35,657 nucleotides of DNA. It comes from Syntrophobacteraceae bacterium (GTDB lineage Bacteria; Desulfobacterota; Syntrophobacteria; Syntrophobacterales; Syntrophobacteraceae). Location of the stretch: positions 1 through 35,657 of the forward strand of contig PXBG01000027.1 of assembly GCA_003566995.1 (NCBI GenBank). Direction: 5' to 3'. The stretch's first letter is position 1, and each line of letters begins with the position of its first letter. A model generated the notes under the pieces. The model was not told the origin of the DNA. It saw nothing but the letters and a program-made list of their open reading frames with translations, and ran no database searches. Both the position numbers and the translations under genes were made by a program. Below, piece by piece: positions 27,303-35,657 of this stretch.

Positions 27303-28781
27303 TTGAACCTTGTACCTCCAATACGCATCACCCAGGCAACGGGTCATCCGGTTCGGGCGGACGGAGACCACGTGCTTCACTGGATGAACGCTTTCAGAAG
27401 GGTCGGCTGGAACTTCAGCCTGCAGCGTGCCGTGGAGTGGGCCAATGAACTGCAAAAGCCTCTTGTGGTCCTGGAAATCCTTTTCTGCAACACCCCCTGG
27501 GCAAGCGACCGATTTCACAAGTTCATCATGGAAGGCATGGCGGCCAATCTTCGAAGCCTTCAGAACACTTCCATCTCCTACTATCCATTTGTTGAGGAAC
27601 AAGAGGGTCGTGGAAAAGCCCTGCTCCGCAAACTGGCTCAAAATGCCTGTGTCGTGATCACCGACGATCACCCGATCCACTCTTCCGATCAAATGTTTCA
27701 CCATATCATTCAGGACATGATTGTCCTGGTGGAGAAGGTTGATTCCAACGGCCTTCTTCCCTTGCGGGTTTCGGAACGCCTGTTCAAGACGGCTCAATCT
27801 TTTCGGCGATTCCTTCAATCTTCCCTGCCCGTGCATCTAGAACACTTCCCTGTGGCCCATTGTGCAGAGGATTATGCGGTGTCCCCTTCCAAATACGAGC
27901 CCTCAGATGAGATCGTGGAAAAATGGCCTCCTGCCCCAGCTGAGGTCCTTCATGAGGGGGAACCAATTCCCAAGGCAATTCCCATTGACCATGAGGTGTT
28001 CCCTGTGTCCATGCGAGGGGGCAGTGAAGCGGGGGAGGCACGCCTGCAACACTTTGTCGGCTCCATCATGAGCCAATACAAAGAGAAGCGAAATCACCCC
28101 GATGAAGACGGAACCAGTGGCCTTTCCCCTTACCTGCATTTTGGCCACGTCTCTCCCCACCAGGTGATTTCAAAGGTTTTTTCTCACCAGGACTGGACCC
28201 CTGAAAAATTGGGATCCAAGGCCCAGGGGCACAAAGAGGGTTGGTGGGGAATGAACGAGAACGCCGAAGCTTTTTTGGACGAACTGATCACCTGGCGGGA
28301 AATCGGATTCAATGGCTGCTTTCTCGAGAAAGACCACGACAAATTTCAATCTTTGCCCCCGTGGGCTCAAACAGAACTGCTGAACCATGCCTCCGATCCG
28401 CGCCCCTACCTGTACACCCCGGAGGAGCTGGAATCCGCATCAACCCATGACAGGCTGTGGAACGCGGCTCAAACCCAGCTCCTGAGGGAAGGAAAGATTC
28501 ACAACTACCTGCGCATGCTCTGGGGCAAGAAAATTCTTCATTGGACAAAAACCCCTGAAGATGCTCTGCACATCATGATTCATCTCAACAACAAGTATGC
28601 CCTGGACGGTTGTGATCCCAATTCCTACACGGGAATCTTCTGGGTGCTGGGAAGATATGACCGCCCATGGGGACCTGTGCGTCCCGTTTTTGGGAAAATA
28701 CGCTACATGAGTTCGAAAAATACCCTGAGAAAAATCAAGGTGCAGGAGTATCTCTCCAGGTTCGGTTCTTCAGAAACCTGA
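27303..28781 (+). CDS. phr: Class II-type deoxyribodipyrimidine photolyase
   Basis: The 492-residue product fits class II CPD photolyases, flavoproteins that repair UV-made cyclobutane dimers with light. The N-terminal Rossmann-like half has VLHWMNAFRRVGWNFSLQRA (27-46), and the FAD-binding half has SGLSPYLHFGHVSPHQV, then EAFLDELITWREIGFN, WNAAQTQLLREGKIHNYLRM, LWGKKILHW and LDGCDPNSYTG ending RPVFGKIRYMS, all class II hallmarks. The start is a TTG at 27303 with GGGAGGAG 5 bases upstream; no better ATG exists nearby. It suggests at least occasional light exposure of the organism. An ACP-like gene follows after 44 bp. Confidence 0.93.
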   Translation: MNLVPPIRITQATGHPVRADGDHVLHWMNAFRRVGWNFSLQRAVEWANELQKPLVVLEILFCNTPWASDRFHKFIMEGMAANLRSLQNTSISYYPFVEEQEGRGKALLRKLAQNACVVITDDHPIHSSDQMFHHIIQDMIVLVEKVDSNGLLPLRVSERLFKTAQSFRRFLQSSLPVHLEHFPVAHCAEDYAVSPSKYEPSDEIVEKWPPAPAEVLHEGEPIPKAIPIDHEVFPVSMRGGSEAGEARLQHFVGSIMSQYKEKRNHPDEDGTSGLSPYLHFGHVSPHQVISKVFSHQDWTPEKLGSKAQGHKEGWWGMNENAEAFLDELITWREIGFNGCFLEKDHDKFQSLPPWAQTELLNHASDPRPYLYTPEELESASTHDRLWNAAQTQLLREGKIHNYLRMLWGKKILHWTKTPEDALHIMIHLNNKYALDGCDPNSYTGIFWVLGRYDRPWGPVRPVFGKIRYMSSKNTLRKIKVQEYLSRFGSSET

Positions 28782-28825
28782 GAGTGAATGGAACAAAGCA
28801 TCGCCAGGAAACCAAAGGGGGCAGT

Positions 28826-29083
28826 ATGCGGGACATTGAAAACACGGTTCTGCGGATTCTCACCGAAGTGGCACCCGAGGTGGAGCCGGAAAAAATCGAT
28901 CCCCACAAGAGCTTCAGGGACCAGTTCGACTTTGATTCGGTGGATTTTTTAAACTTTGTCATCGCACTGCAAAAAGAATTGGGGCTTGCCATTTACGAAA
29001 TGGACTACCCAAAATTGTCCAGTCTCAATGGCTGTGTCAACTACCTTCATGAGCAGCTGTCGAAACAGAGGGGTTCTTCGTGA
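28826..29083 (+). CDS. Acyl carrier protein-like protein
   Basis: This 85-residue acidic protein has the four-helix ACP pattern and the phosphopantetheine site D37-S38-V (in FDFDSVDFLNFV). Helix 1 is DIENTVLRILTEVAPEV, and the loop before the site is PHKSFRDQFDFDS. The Ser would carry 4'-phosphopantetheine bearing an acyl group. It is not the housekeeping ACP by sequence (FDSVD instead of LDSLD or DSLDTVEL-like motifs) and has no fatty-acid genes nearby. AAGGGGG precedes the ATG. It lies downstream of the photolyase and converges on the acetyltransferase gene 20 bp away. Confidence 0.82.
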   Translation: MRDIENTVLRILTEVAPEVEPEKIDPHKSFRDQFDFDSVDFLNFVIALQKELGLAIYEMDYPKLSSLNGCVNYLHEQLSKQRGSS

Positions 29084-29103
29084 AGAAGCACCGGGACGGA
29101 AAG

Positions 29104-31794
29104 TCAAAGCTTCAGATTCAAGTGTATGAGGCCGGGATCTTCCGGGTTGAAACTTTGTGAAAATCCCAGGGCCCTGGCGAGCTTGATCATGCTGGCGTTC
29201 TCGGGCAGCGCTTCACCCCATATTTCCTTGATGCCCTGCGACCTGGCGTAGTCGATGATTCGCCTGAGCAGCATGGGTCCCAAACCGAGGCCTGTTTTGT
29301 CTCTTCTGATGAGCATGGCAAACTCGGCTTTTTCTCCATCGGGATCTTCAACGATTCGCACCACCCCCCACAGTTCCCCCTCCTCCCCATTGCTCATTTG
29401 TGCAACCACAAGAGCCATTTCACGATCGTAGTCGATCTGGGTGAGCCTGGCCGCCATGCTGTGAGGAAGCTCACGCATGGGGTGGAGAAACCGAAAACGG
29501 ATTTCGTCTGGGGTTAAATTCCTGAACAATCGCTGAAAACCTGTCTCATCCTCCGGCCGGATGGGACGTATCTTCATTTTTCCCCCATCGGGCAATTCAA
29601 CTAATTCTTCCAGTTCGTTGGGATAGGGTCGAATGGCAAGACGCGATGCGGGCCCTGAGCCCGTTTCAGCAATGCGCATTCTCGCATCCAGAGCCAGAAC
29701 GCCCTTTTCATGGGCGACAAGAGGGTTGACATCCAGCTCGATGATTTGTGGAATGTCGCAAACGAGCTGTGAAAGCTGCACAAGGGCCAGCGCCACCCTC
29801 TCCGTGTCCACTGGAGGAATGTTTCGATACCCATGAAGAATTTTGTGGATTTTTGTTCTGCTCATCAATTCATGAGCCAAATGCATGTTGAGAGGGGGCA
29901 GGGCCAACGCCTGATCACGCACAATTTCCGCACTCAGTCCCCCCTGGCCAAAAGCCAGCACAGGGCCAAAGTGAATGTCTTCGGTCATGCCCATGATCAG
30001 TTCCTGGGAGTGGGGAAAACAGACCATTTCCTGTACAGAAAATCCATCTATACGCGCGCCGGGGCATTGGGCTGCCACATGCCGGAGCATCCCCTGAGCC
30101 GCCTTCACCACTTGGTTCTTGTTCGCGAGATTCAGCTGAACCCCGCCCACTTCGCTTTTGTGAACAATGTCCGAAGACAGAACTTTTAAAACGACGGGTT
30201 TACCAATCTTTTCCGCAACCTCACCCGCCTCATTTGGCGTGGCCACAAAATGGGTCTTCAAAACCCTGAGGCCATAAGCTTCCAGTATGTTCTTGGATTC
30301 CACCTCATTGAGCCATTCTTTCCCCTCCTCGAGGGCTCCCGAAATGATGGACTTCACGCGGGCAGGATCCCTCACGAGCGCACCAGGCACCCGGGGAGGA
30401 GTCTCCATGAGCATCTCCTGATTTCGCCGGTGCCTCACCATGTGCATGAAGGCCTCGACGGCTTCGGAGGGTGTGTCGTAGTGTGGAATGCCCTCCCGGG
30501 CGAACCTTTCCCTGGCTTTCAGAACGGAACTGCCTCCCGTCCAGGCTGTGAGCACGACGGGGCGCTGCTGTTTTCCTGCGCGAAGAACTTCCACCACCGT
30601 TTCCGCCGCCTCCAGGCTTGAAAGAAGAGCGTTGGGACAATTCAGGACAAGGATGGCGTCTGTGTGTTCATTGTCCAGAAGGGCAAGGAGAGCGTTCCGA
30701 TAGCGATCGCGCGTGGCGTCGCCGACCATGTCCACTGGGTTTCCATGAGACCAGAGGGGAGGCAAAACTTCATGGAGGCGGACGAGAGTCTTGTGGCTCA
30801 ACGGGGCCAGTTCCCCCCCTTCATCCATGAGGCTGTCTGCGGCAAGGACTCCCAGCCCGCCTCCATTGGTCAAGATGGCCATTCGCGCGCCATTGGACTT
30901 CACACGGGCACGGGCCAGAGTCTCAACAGAATCGAAAAGTTCCTGCATGGTGTAGACCCTCAGCATGCCCGCGCGTCTGAAAGCCGCATCGTAAACGCCG
31001 TCAGAGCCCGCGATGGCTCCCGTATGAGATGTGACGGCCTTGGAACTCTCCCCGTGGCGTCCCCCTTTCAACACGATCACCGGTTTCAGGCGGGAAGCGG
31101 CCCTGGCGGCGGACATGAACTTTTTGGCGTGAGTCACGGTTTCCATGTAAAGGAGTATGGCTCTTGTGCTGAGGTCTGCGGAAAGGAAGTCCAGCATGTC
31201 TCCAAAGTCCACATCGGCCATGTCGCCCAACGCCACAAAATGGGAGAAACCGATTCCTCTCGAGGTGGCCCAGTCGAGAACAGCAGACTGGATGGCTCCC
31301 GACTGGGCGACAAAAGCGATGTTTCCCCTGAGGGGGTTCATGTGAACGAAACTGGCATTGAGCCCAACATGGGGAACCATGATGCCCAGGCAATTGGGGC
31401 CTACAATGCGAAGGAGGTGTTTTTGCGCGCTGCCCAGAACTTCTTCCCGGAGTTTCTGGCCCTGAATGTCGCCACGCTCACCAAAACCTGCCGAAATGAC
31501 CACCGCGGCCCGATTGCCCATTTGACCCAGCTTGTGGATGATGGAGGGGACCGTCTCCGCGGGAGTGGCAATGACAGCCAGATCAGGAGTATGACTCAAC
31601 TCGTCCAGAGAGGAATGCACCCGCCGGCCCTCCACTTCATGGTGGGTGGGATGGACGAAGAAAATCTCACCCTCGAAAGAGGCCCCGAGAAGGTTCCGTG
31701 CGATGACATTGCCAATGGAATTGGGACGGTCACTGGCACCAATCAGTGCCACGGACCTGGGTCGAAAAGCGCATTCCAGATTCCGTATGGTCAT
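29104..31794 (-). CDS. ADP-forming acyl-CoA synthetase-like/GNAT fusion (Pat-type protein acetyltransferase)
   Basis: The 896-residue protein joins an ADP-forming acetyl-CoA synthetase alpha part (1-460; CoA-binding VALIGASDRPNSIGN, His257 in SHTGAIAG), an ATP-grasp beta part (about 480-715; LKVLSSDIVHKSEVGGV) and a C-terminal GNAT domain (about 733-896; acetyl-CoA loop DKTGLGLGPMLL). This is the layout of Pat/PatZ, which acetylates a Lys of AMP-forming acetyl-CoA synthetase and switches it off. The acetyl-CoA synthetase gene lies 132 bp upstream on the same strand, so enzyme and regulator are probably made together. The synthetase His is present, so a residual ligase activity cannot be excluded. 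No other promoter is obvious. Confidence 0.93.
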   Translation of the reverse strand: MTIRNLECAFRPRSVALIGASDRPNSIGNVIARNLLGASFEGEIFFVHPTHHEVEGRRVHSSLDELSHTPDLAVIATPAETVPSIIHKLGQMGNRAAVVISAGFGERGDIQGQKLREEVLGSAQKHLLRIVGPNCLGIMVPHVGLNASFVHMNPLRGNIAFVAQSGAIQSAVLDWATSRGIGFSHFVALGDMADVDFGDMLDFLSADLSTRAILLYMETVTHAKKFMSAARAASRLKPVIVLKGGRHGESSKAVTSHTGAIAGSDGVYDAAFRRAGMLRVYTMQELFDSVETLARARVKSNGARMAILTNGGGLGVLAADSLMDEGGELAPLSHKTLVRLHEVLPPLWSHGNPVDMVGDATRDRYRNALLALLDNEHTDAILVLNCPNALLSSLEAAETVVEVLRAGKQQRPVVLTAWTGGSSVLKARERFAREGIPHYDTPSEAVEAFMHMVRHRRNQEMLMETPPRVPGALVRDPARVKSIISGALEEGKEWLNEVESKNILEAYGLRVLKTHFVATPNEAGEVAEKIGKPVVLKVLSSDIVHKSEVGGVQLNLANKNQVVKAAQGMLRHVAAQCPGARIDGFSVQEMVCFPHSQELIMGMTEDIHFGPVLAFGQGGLSAEIVRDQALALPPLNMHLAHELMSRTKIHKILHGYRNIPPVDTERVALALVQLSQLVCDIPQIIELDVNPLVAHEKGVLALDARMRIAETGSGPASRLAIRPYPNELEELVELPDGGKMKIRPIRPEDETGFQRLFRNLTPDEIRFRFLHPMRELPHSMAARLTQIDYDREMALVVAQMSNGEEGELWGVVRIVEDPDGEKAEFAMLIRRDKTGLGLGPMLLRRIIDYARSQGIKEIWGEALPENASMIKLARALGFSQSFNPEDPGLIHLNLKL

Positions 31795-31926
31795 GAACCA
31801 CCCCCATCACTCTCCCAATGGCAAAGGCTGGGAACATTGTTTTCCTTGAAGTTCGGTGAAGCCTGGACGCTGGCACGGATCATTTTTCATTCCCCTTGTG
31901 AAAGGGATGGAATTTCAGGATGAAGC

Positions 31927-33684
31927 TCAAGGGGAGGACGGTTCCAGTGTGGAGGTGTCTCCCTCGGGAAGTCCCGTTTCCCTCGTCTTGAGCAAACGTC
32001 GAAGTATTTTTCCAGACCTGTTTTTGGGAAGATTTCCGTAAAACTCAATTTCACGGGGAGCAATGGCCGGCCCCAGTTTTTTCCGGGCGTAGCCCATGAT
32101 TTCCCGCTTGAGTGCATCGGAGGGAGCCCGGCCTTCCTTGAGAGTGACGAAAGCCTTCACTTCTTCACCGGTGATTTCGTGAGGCTTTCCGATCACTGCC
32201 GCCTCCGCCACAGCCGGGTGTTCCATCAATGCATTTTCCACTTCGAAGGGTCCGACCAGGTGTCCGGCGGTTTTGATGACATCATCGTCTCTTCCCACAA
32301 ACCAAAAATAGCCCTCTTCATCTTTCTTCACCAGGTCACCCGAAAGATACCATCCCTGTCGAAAACACTGTGCATATCGCTCCTCCTGCCCCATGTAACC
32401 CCGAAACATGGATGGCCAACCGGCCCTGAGAGCCAGCTGACCCGTCTCGTTGGCTTTGGCGAAAGTCAGTTCAGTCTTTTTTTCGTGCACAACTGCCGCC
32501 TCAATTCCGGGAATGGATACCCCCATGGAACCGGGTTTGATCTTTAAGGCCGGGAAATTGGCCACCATGATGCCGCCTGTTTCCGTTTGCCACCAATTGT
32601 CAAAAACAGGGGTCTTGAGGGTTTTTTCCCCCCATCGCACGACCTGGGGATTCAAGGGTTCTCCCACTGAGTGAATGGCGCGAAGGGAAGAAAAATCATA
32701 CTTCTCAAGAAAATCCTCGGGAACGCGCATCATCCTTCGAAGAGCCGTTGGCGAAGTGTATAAAACGTTGACCCGGTGCTTCTGTATGATGTCGCACCAT
32801 CTGGCCAGGTCAAAATCGGCCTCATCCACAACACTTGTGATGCCATTGCTGAGAGGAGAAATGATTCCATAGGACGTCCCCGTCACCCACCCGGGATCGG
32901 CTGTGCACCAGTAGACATCACCTTCTCGAAAGTCCAGAACATACCTTCCGGTCATGTGATGAACCACCACAGCCTCATGCACATGCACGGCCCCCTTGGG
33001 CAATCCTGTGGTCCCGCTGGTGAAATGCAGGAGTGCCATGTCTTCTTCGTGAGTGAACTCAATGGCGTGATGCGCGGAAGCCTCCTCCATGAGCTTGTTC
33101 CATGAGAGAACCTGCGAGCTTTCGTGCGATGCCTCATCGGTGAGAATCACATGCTTCAGGGAAGAAATGCGGGGCAGAATGGGCTTGATTTTCCGTTCGT
33201 AGTGACCCCTGGAGGTCACGAGAATCCTTGCCTCCCCAAGCTTCATGCGCTGCTCCACAGGCTCCGGACCAAAGGCGGAGAAGAGCGGGCAAAAGACGGC
33301 CTTGCTCCTCATGGTGCCCAGAGCTGCCACATAGAGCTCGGGCACACGCCCGGACAAGACAAAGACACGTTCCCGGGGTTGCACCTTCAGCGCGCCAAGC
33401 ACATTAGCGAAACGACTGGACTCATCCTTCACATGGGAAAAGGTCAGGTCCCGGAGAGCCTGGTTCTCTCCCAGCCAGCGCAGAGCAACCCTTTCTCCCC
33501 TGCCCTCGTGCACATGCCGGTCCACCGCTTCGTAAACCATGTTCAGGCCCACTCCATGAGCGGGCAAACCCCGTTCCTCTTTCATGGCCCGCCAGGAAAA
33601 CGAGCGGCAAAAATGCTGGTAGTCGGTCAGGTTGGGCCTGGAAAATCGTATAGTTTTATGACTGGGCTTTTCGTTGGCTTCCAT
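31927..33684 (-). CDS. acsA: AMP-forming acetyl-CoA synthetase (AcsA-like)
   Basis: The 585-residue enzyme activates acetate (or propionate) with ATP and CoA. It has the adenylation core LLHFTSGTTGLPKGAVH (about 218-234), YWCTADPGWVTG, the acetate-pocket NWWQTETGG (363-371), GWYLSGDLVKKDEEGYFWFVGRDDD (written in parts: SGDL, GYFWFVGR) and the C-terminal PKNRSGKILRR with the catalytic Lys559, which is the site acetylated by Pat in other bacteria. The length and sequence are closer to the Bacillus AcsA type than to the 650-residue Acs. A GTG at 33693 is the alternative start. The C-terminal 20 residues are extra. The hydrolase gene ends 36 bp before the GTG; both neighbours are on the same strand. 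Confidence 0.93.
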   Translation of the reverse strand: MEANEKPSHKTIRFSRPNLTDYQHFCRSFSWRAMKEERGLPAHGVGLNMVYEAVDRHVHEGRGERVALRWLGENQALRDLTFSHVKDESSRFANVLGALKVQPRERVFVLSGRVPELYVAALGTMRSKAVFCPLFSAFGPEPVEQRMKLGEARILVTSRGHYERKIKPILPRISSLKHVILTDEASHESSQVLSWNKLMEEASAHHAIEFTHEEDMALLHFTSGTTGLPKGAVHVHEAVVVHHMTGRYVLDFREGDVYWCTADPGWVTGTSYGIISPLSNGITSVVDEADFDLARWCDIIQKHRVNVLYTSPTALRRMMRVPEDFLEKYDFSSLRAIHSVGEPLNPQVVRWGEKTLKTPVFDNWWQTETGGIMVANFPALKIKPGSMGVSIPGIEAAVVHEKKTELTFAKANETGQLALRAGWPSMFRGYMGQEERYAQCFRQGWYLSGDLVKKDEEGYFWFVGRDDDVIKTAGHLVGPFEVENALMEHPAVAEAAVIGKPHEITGEEVKAFVTLKEGRAPSDALKREIMGYARKKLGPAIAPREIEFYGNLPKNRSGKILRRLLKTRETGLPEGDTSTLEPSSP

Positions 33685-33729
33685 GATGGTCACTCAATCA
33701 ATTCAAGGTTCGCAAAAGTCCCCTGTCTG

Positions 33730-34527
33730 TCAGTGAAGCGTTTTCAGGAAAGTGGAAATGGCCCCCATGTATTCGTTGAGTCCCCGGTAGAAAATGTCAT
33801 TGTGATTGGCGTGGGGTATCTTGAGAAATGTCTTCTGGCGGGATGGACTCGCTTCGTACAGTGCCGTGGCATCGGAGAAAGGGATGATGTGGTCGAATTC
33901 CGCATGAATGACCAACAGGGGACCTTCATGAGCCCGTATCTTTTCCAGATGACGGAATCCATCATCCTCCCTCAGCCCCAGCCGTTTGACAGGAACGCCC
34001 AGCAACTGAAAGAGTGGTAATTCATAGGCGAAGGCGCTTTCCAGTATGAGTCCTTTAGGTTTGACCCGAGCATGGGCTGCCAGCTCAAGAGCAGAAGCAC
34101 TTCCCAGGGATCTTCCCATGACTGCCAGGGGACCCGAATACCCCTTTTCAGCCAGCCATCGGGTAAAAAAATCCAGCACCGCATGAGCATCTTTCAATAT
34201 ATGAGTCACTGTGGGACTCCCCGTGGAAAGACCATAACCACGGTAATCCACCACGGCGAAGTTGATGTTTCGGTGACTGTACAAGGGTCCAAGATCATCG
34301 TAGTCCGAAACGATTTCACCGTTTCCATGGAAGAACAAAACATTTGGATCGGTCTTTCCCCCTCCGTGAAATTTTGCATCGAGGGAAACCTCCTCATCCA
34401 CGGGAATGACAAGCCTTTCGCCACTGCCTTGCGCACTCCGGCGGGCATCACTTCTTGGGTGAAAAATTCTTTGAGTCACTTCCGGATCATCCAGCAACGA
34501 ATGGTCACGAGTTGAATTTTTTTGCAT
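33730..34527 (-). CDS. Alpha/beta hydrolase (serine hydrolase)
   Basis: The 265-residue protein has the alpha/beta hydrolase fold. The oxyanion HGNG is at 67-70, nucleophile S140 lies in GRSLGS, Asp212 in HAEFDH and His242 in ANHND, in the usual order Ser-Asp-His. The DYRGYGLSTGSPT motif (94-106) resembles hydrolases of the ABHD12/13-BEM46 type. No signal peptide is seen. The substrate is unknown; a (thio)esterase role linked to the acetyl-CoA genes downstream is possible but unsupported beyond position. The start at 34527 overlaps the 3' end of the TauE-like pseudogene. Confidence 0.88.
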   Translation of the reverse strand: MQKNSTRDHSLLDDPEVTQRIFHPRSDARRSAQGSGERLVIPVDEEVSLDAKFHGGGKTDPNVLFFHGNGEIVSDYDDLGPLYSHRNINFAVVDYRGYGLSTGSPTVTHILKDAHAVLDFFTRWLAEKGYSGPLAVMGRSLGSASALELAAHARVKPKGLILESAFAYELPLFQLLGVPVKRLGLREDDGFRHLEKIRAHEGPLLVIHAEFDHIIPFSDATALYEASPSRQKTFLKIPHANHNDIFYRGLNEYMGAISTFLKTLH

Positions 34528-35129
34528 GAAAGTGCTCCCTTCTGTTCAGAATCTGGCTTTGAAACTTGTGGAACGCCAAGGGATCGCCCTGTTGTGAACT
34601 TCTTTCATGGAAGGCATCACTGTGTGAAAACAGGGTTATGTACCGCAGAGCGAGAGCGACAATGACGACGCCCACCAAAAATTTGATGAACTTCTGAGGC
34701 ATGTATTTCTGCATTCTCGCTCCACAGTACATGCCGATGAAGCCTCCGATACCAAAAAGAAGACCGAGGTACCAGTCAGGCCCGTGATAAAGGCCTTCCG
34801 GGGAAGGAATGACGCTGTAGAAAATAACGCCGGCGATGGAAGTGAGAAAGGTGCCCATGAGCGCGGCACCCGCAACGGTGTAAACGGGCAGGTTAAAGAC
34901 GGCCACGCAGAAAGGGGCGATGATGGCTCCTCCCCCGATCCCGTAAGTAGCCCCCAATGACTCCCACCGCAAGGGCCAAAAGCATCATGGAAACGGTGTT
35001 GAAAGAAAACCTCTCCCCCCCGAATTCATAGGTCACTCTCAGGGGGGAAAAGGACACGGTTTTCACCACCGCTTCCGGGGGCAGACCTCTCGCCATGCGC
35101 GCTTCCCGCCTGACTTTCATCTCCTTCAC
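34505..35129 (-). pseudogene. Broken TauE/SafE-family permease gene
   Basis: Two minus-strand frames together look like the C-terminal half of a TauE/SafE (DUF81) anion exporter. Frame 1 (35129-34893) holds the charged loop RREARMARGLPPEAVVK and the start of a membrane repeat (LLALAVGVIGG). Frame 2 (34972-34505) continues with TYGIGGGAIIAPF, the family glycine motif, and three more helices. The frames meet near 34938-34952, where a G run ATTGGGGGC sits, so a one-base shift separates them. The first repeat is missing: an in-frame TAA lies just before 35129 and nothing family-like is seen upstream. A sequencing error could explain the shift but not the lost N-terminal half. Confidence 0.7.
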
Positions 35130-35657
35130 GTGTTAGGAAACGACGAAAGCGACCAGCGGCGGGACGAAGACTCACGTTTCAACGCCGGACACTTCAAAGG
35201 TCGTGTATAAAAACTCCACTTGTATCCCTCCCTTTATGAGTGTCATGGCTGCCCTTTCAAGCATTCATCACTTGTGAGCAAAAAAGCAACCACAAAGTCT
35301 TTGCTGAAAAAGAAAAATTGATGCTTTCCGTTTCCGACAACGGCAACTCGAGAGTCTCACATAAGAAAGAAAAGAGAGGATGAAAAAACTCAAGGAAAAC
35401 CGTGAAAGAGGGAGAGGAAGTGTCGGTGACCTTTCGGGGAAAAAAAGCAATTTTTCACAGGAAGGTTGCTCAGAAAAAAAACACCACAAAATGGCGTCAG
35501 CCTCTTGACATTTTCATCCATGTGTAGATTCTACTGAGCTTTGAAAAAGGACGCTTTCCATCAATCAAGAGAAATGAACTGGCGTCAGGGTTTTTTAAAA
35601 GCACTGAAACAGAGCTTGTTGTCAAAGCCCGGAAACTTTTTCTGGCGCAGATGTTGC
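35130..35657. other. Right-hand end without a convincing gene
   Basis: These 528 bp have no frame with protein-like composition; the longest, a minus-strand 73-codon frame at 35268-35489, is a run of Ser, Phe, Leu and Cys from AT-rich DNA. A TTGACA at 35505-35510 is followed 17 bases later by a weak ATTCTA (35528-35533), a possible plus-strand promoter leading out of the window. The word TGGCGTCAG occurs at 35492 and again near 35580. Confidence 0.4.

Noticed and set aside
30664..31923. A 419-codon plus-strand frame opposite the acetyltransferase fusion
   Set aside because: Antisense shadow of a well-conserved gene; no ribosome site and no protein-like pattern.
35268..35489. A 73-codon minus-strand frame at the right end
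   Set aside because: Ser/Phe/Leu/Cys-rich composition typical of translated AT-rich non-coding DNA.

Overview
The window looks like chromosomal DNA of a Gram-negative, probably anaerobic bacterium of the Desulfobacterota (the former Deltaproteobacteria), perhaps near Syntrophobacter. This is inferred from the mix of protein families (NtrC-type regulators, large multi-PAS hybrid kinases with several receivers, MucR/Ros regulator, HAAT/Liv transporter, Pat-type acetyltransferase beside AMP-forming acetyl-CoA synthetase) and a moderately high GC content. No rRNA or taxon-specific marker is present, so the assignment is tentative. Most of the window is ordinary, densely packed chromosome. I see no prophage, insertion sequence, CRISPR array or recognisable defence island.

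Layout. 1-2.3 kb: the 3' part of a sigma-54 activator converges on a DHH phosphoesterase gene. 2.3-3.4 kb: tRNA-Gly(GCC) with its own promoter and terminator, then a divergent KptA/Tpt1-like protein. 3.4-8.4 kb: a complete branched-chain amino acid type ABC transporter operon (livJ-H-M-G-F, minus strand) with a near-consensus promoter. 8.5-11.1 kb: a small unknown gene and a UvrD-like helicase. 11.1-15.1 kb: an operon nfeD - stomatin/SPFH - tex. 15.4-16.9 kb: a cold-shock protein with a long 5' leader and a MucR-type zinc-finger regulator behind an AT-rich region.

17.0-25.5 kb: a two-component block of two head-to-head units. The left (minus) unit is a REC-PAS-PAS-kinase-REC protein. The right (plus) unit is a 1544-residue PAS-PAS-PAS-GAF-PAS-kinase-REC-REC-HPt protein, overlapped by 4 bp with a REC-GGDEF diguanylate cyclase. 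Between them lies a 130-bp relic of a second kinase gene, nearly identical to part of the right-hand kinase, whose stop codon still overlaps the TTG start of the left kinase in the same 4-bp way. This is the best evidence of recent rearrangement in the window.

25.5-29.1 kb: a CaCA-family cation exchanger (minus) and a plus-strand run of a small putative lipoprotein, a class II-type photolyase and an acyl-carrier-like protein. 29.1-35.1 kb (minus): alpha/beta hydrolase, AMP-forming acetyl-CoA synthetase and an ADP-forming-synthetase/GNAT fusion resembling the Pat acetyltransferase that controls acetyl-CoA synthetase. Upstream sits a broken TauE/SafE permease gene. The last 0.5 kb has no convincing gene.

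Most unusual points: the kinase relic; a Tyr in the Walker A motif of LivF where Ser/Thr is expected; a KptA homologue lacking several expected catalytic residues; an NtrC-type activator ending in a winged-helix-like domain rather than Fis; and a promoter 13-mer shared by the liv operon and the neighbouring unknown gene. None of these proves a new system.
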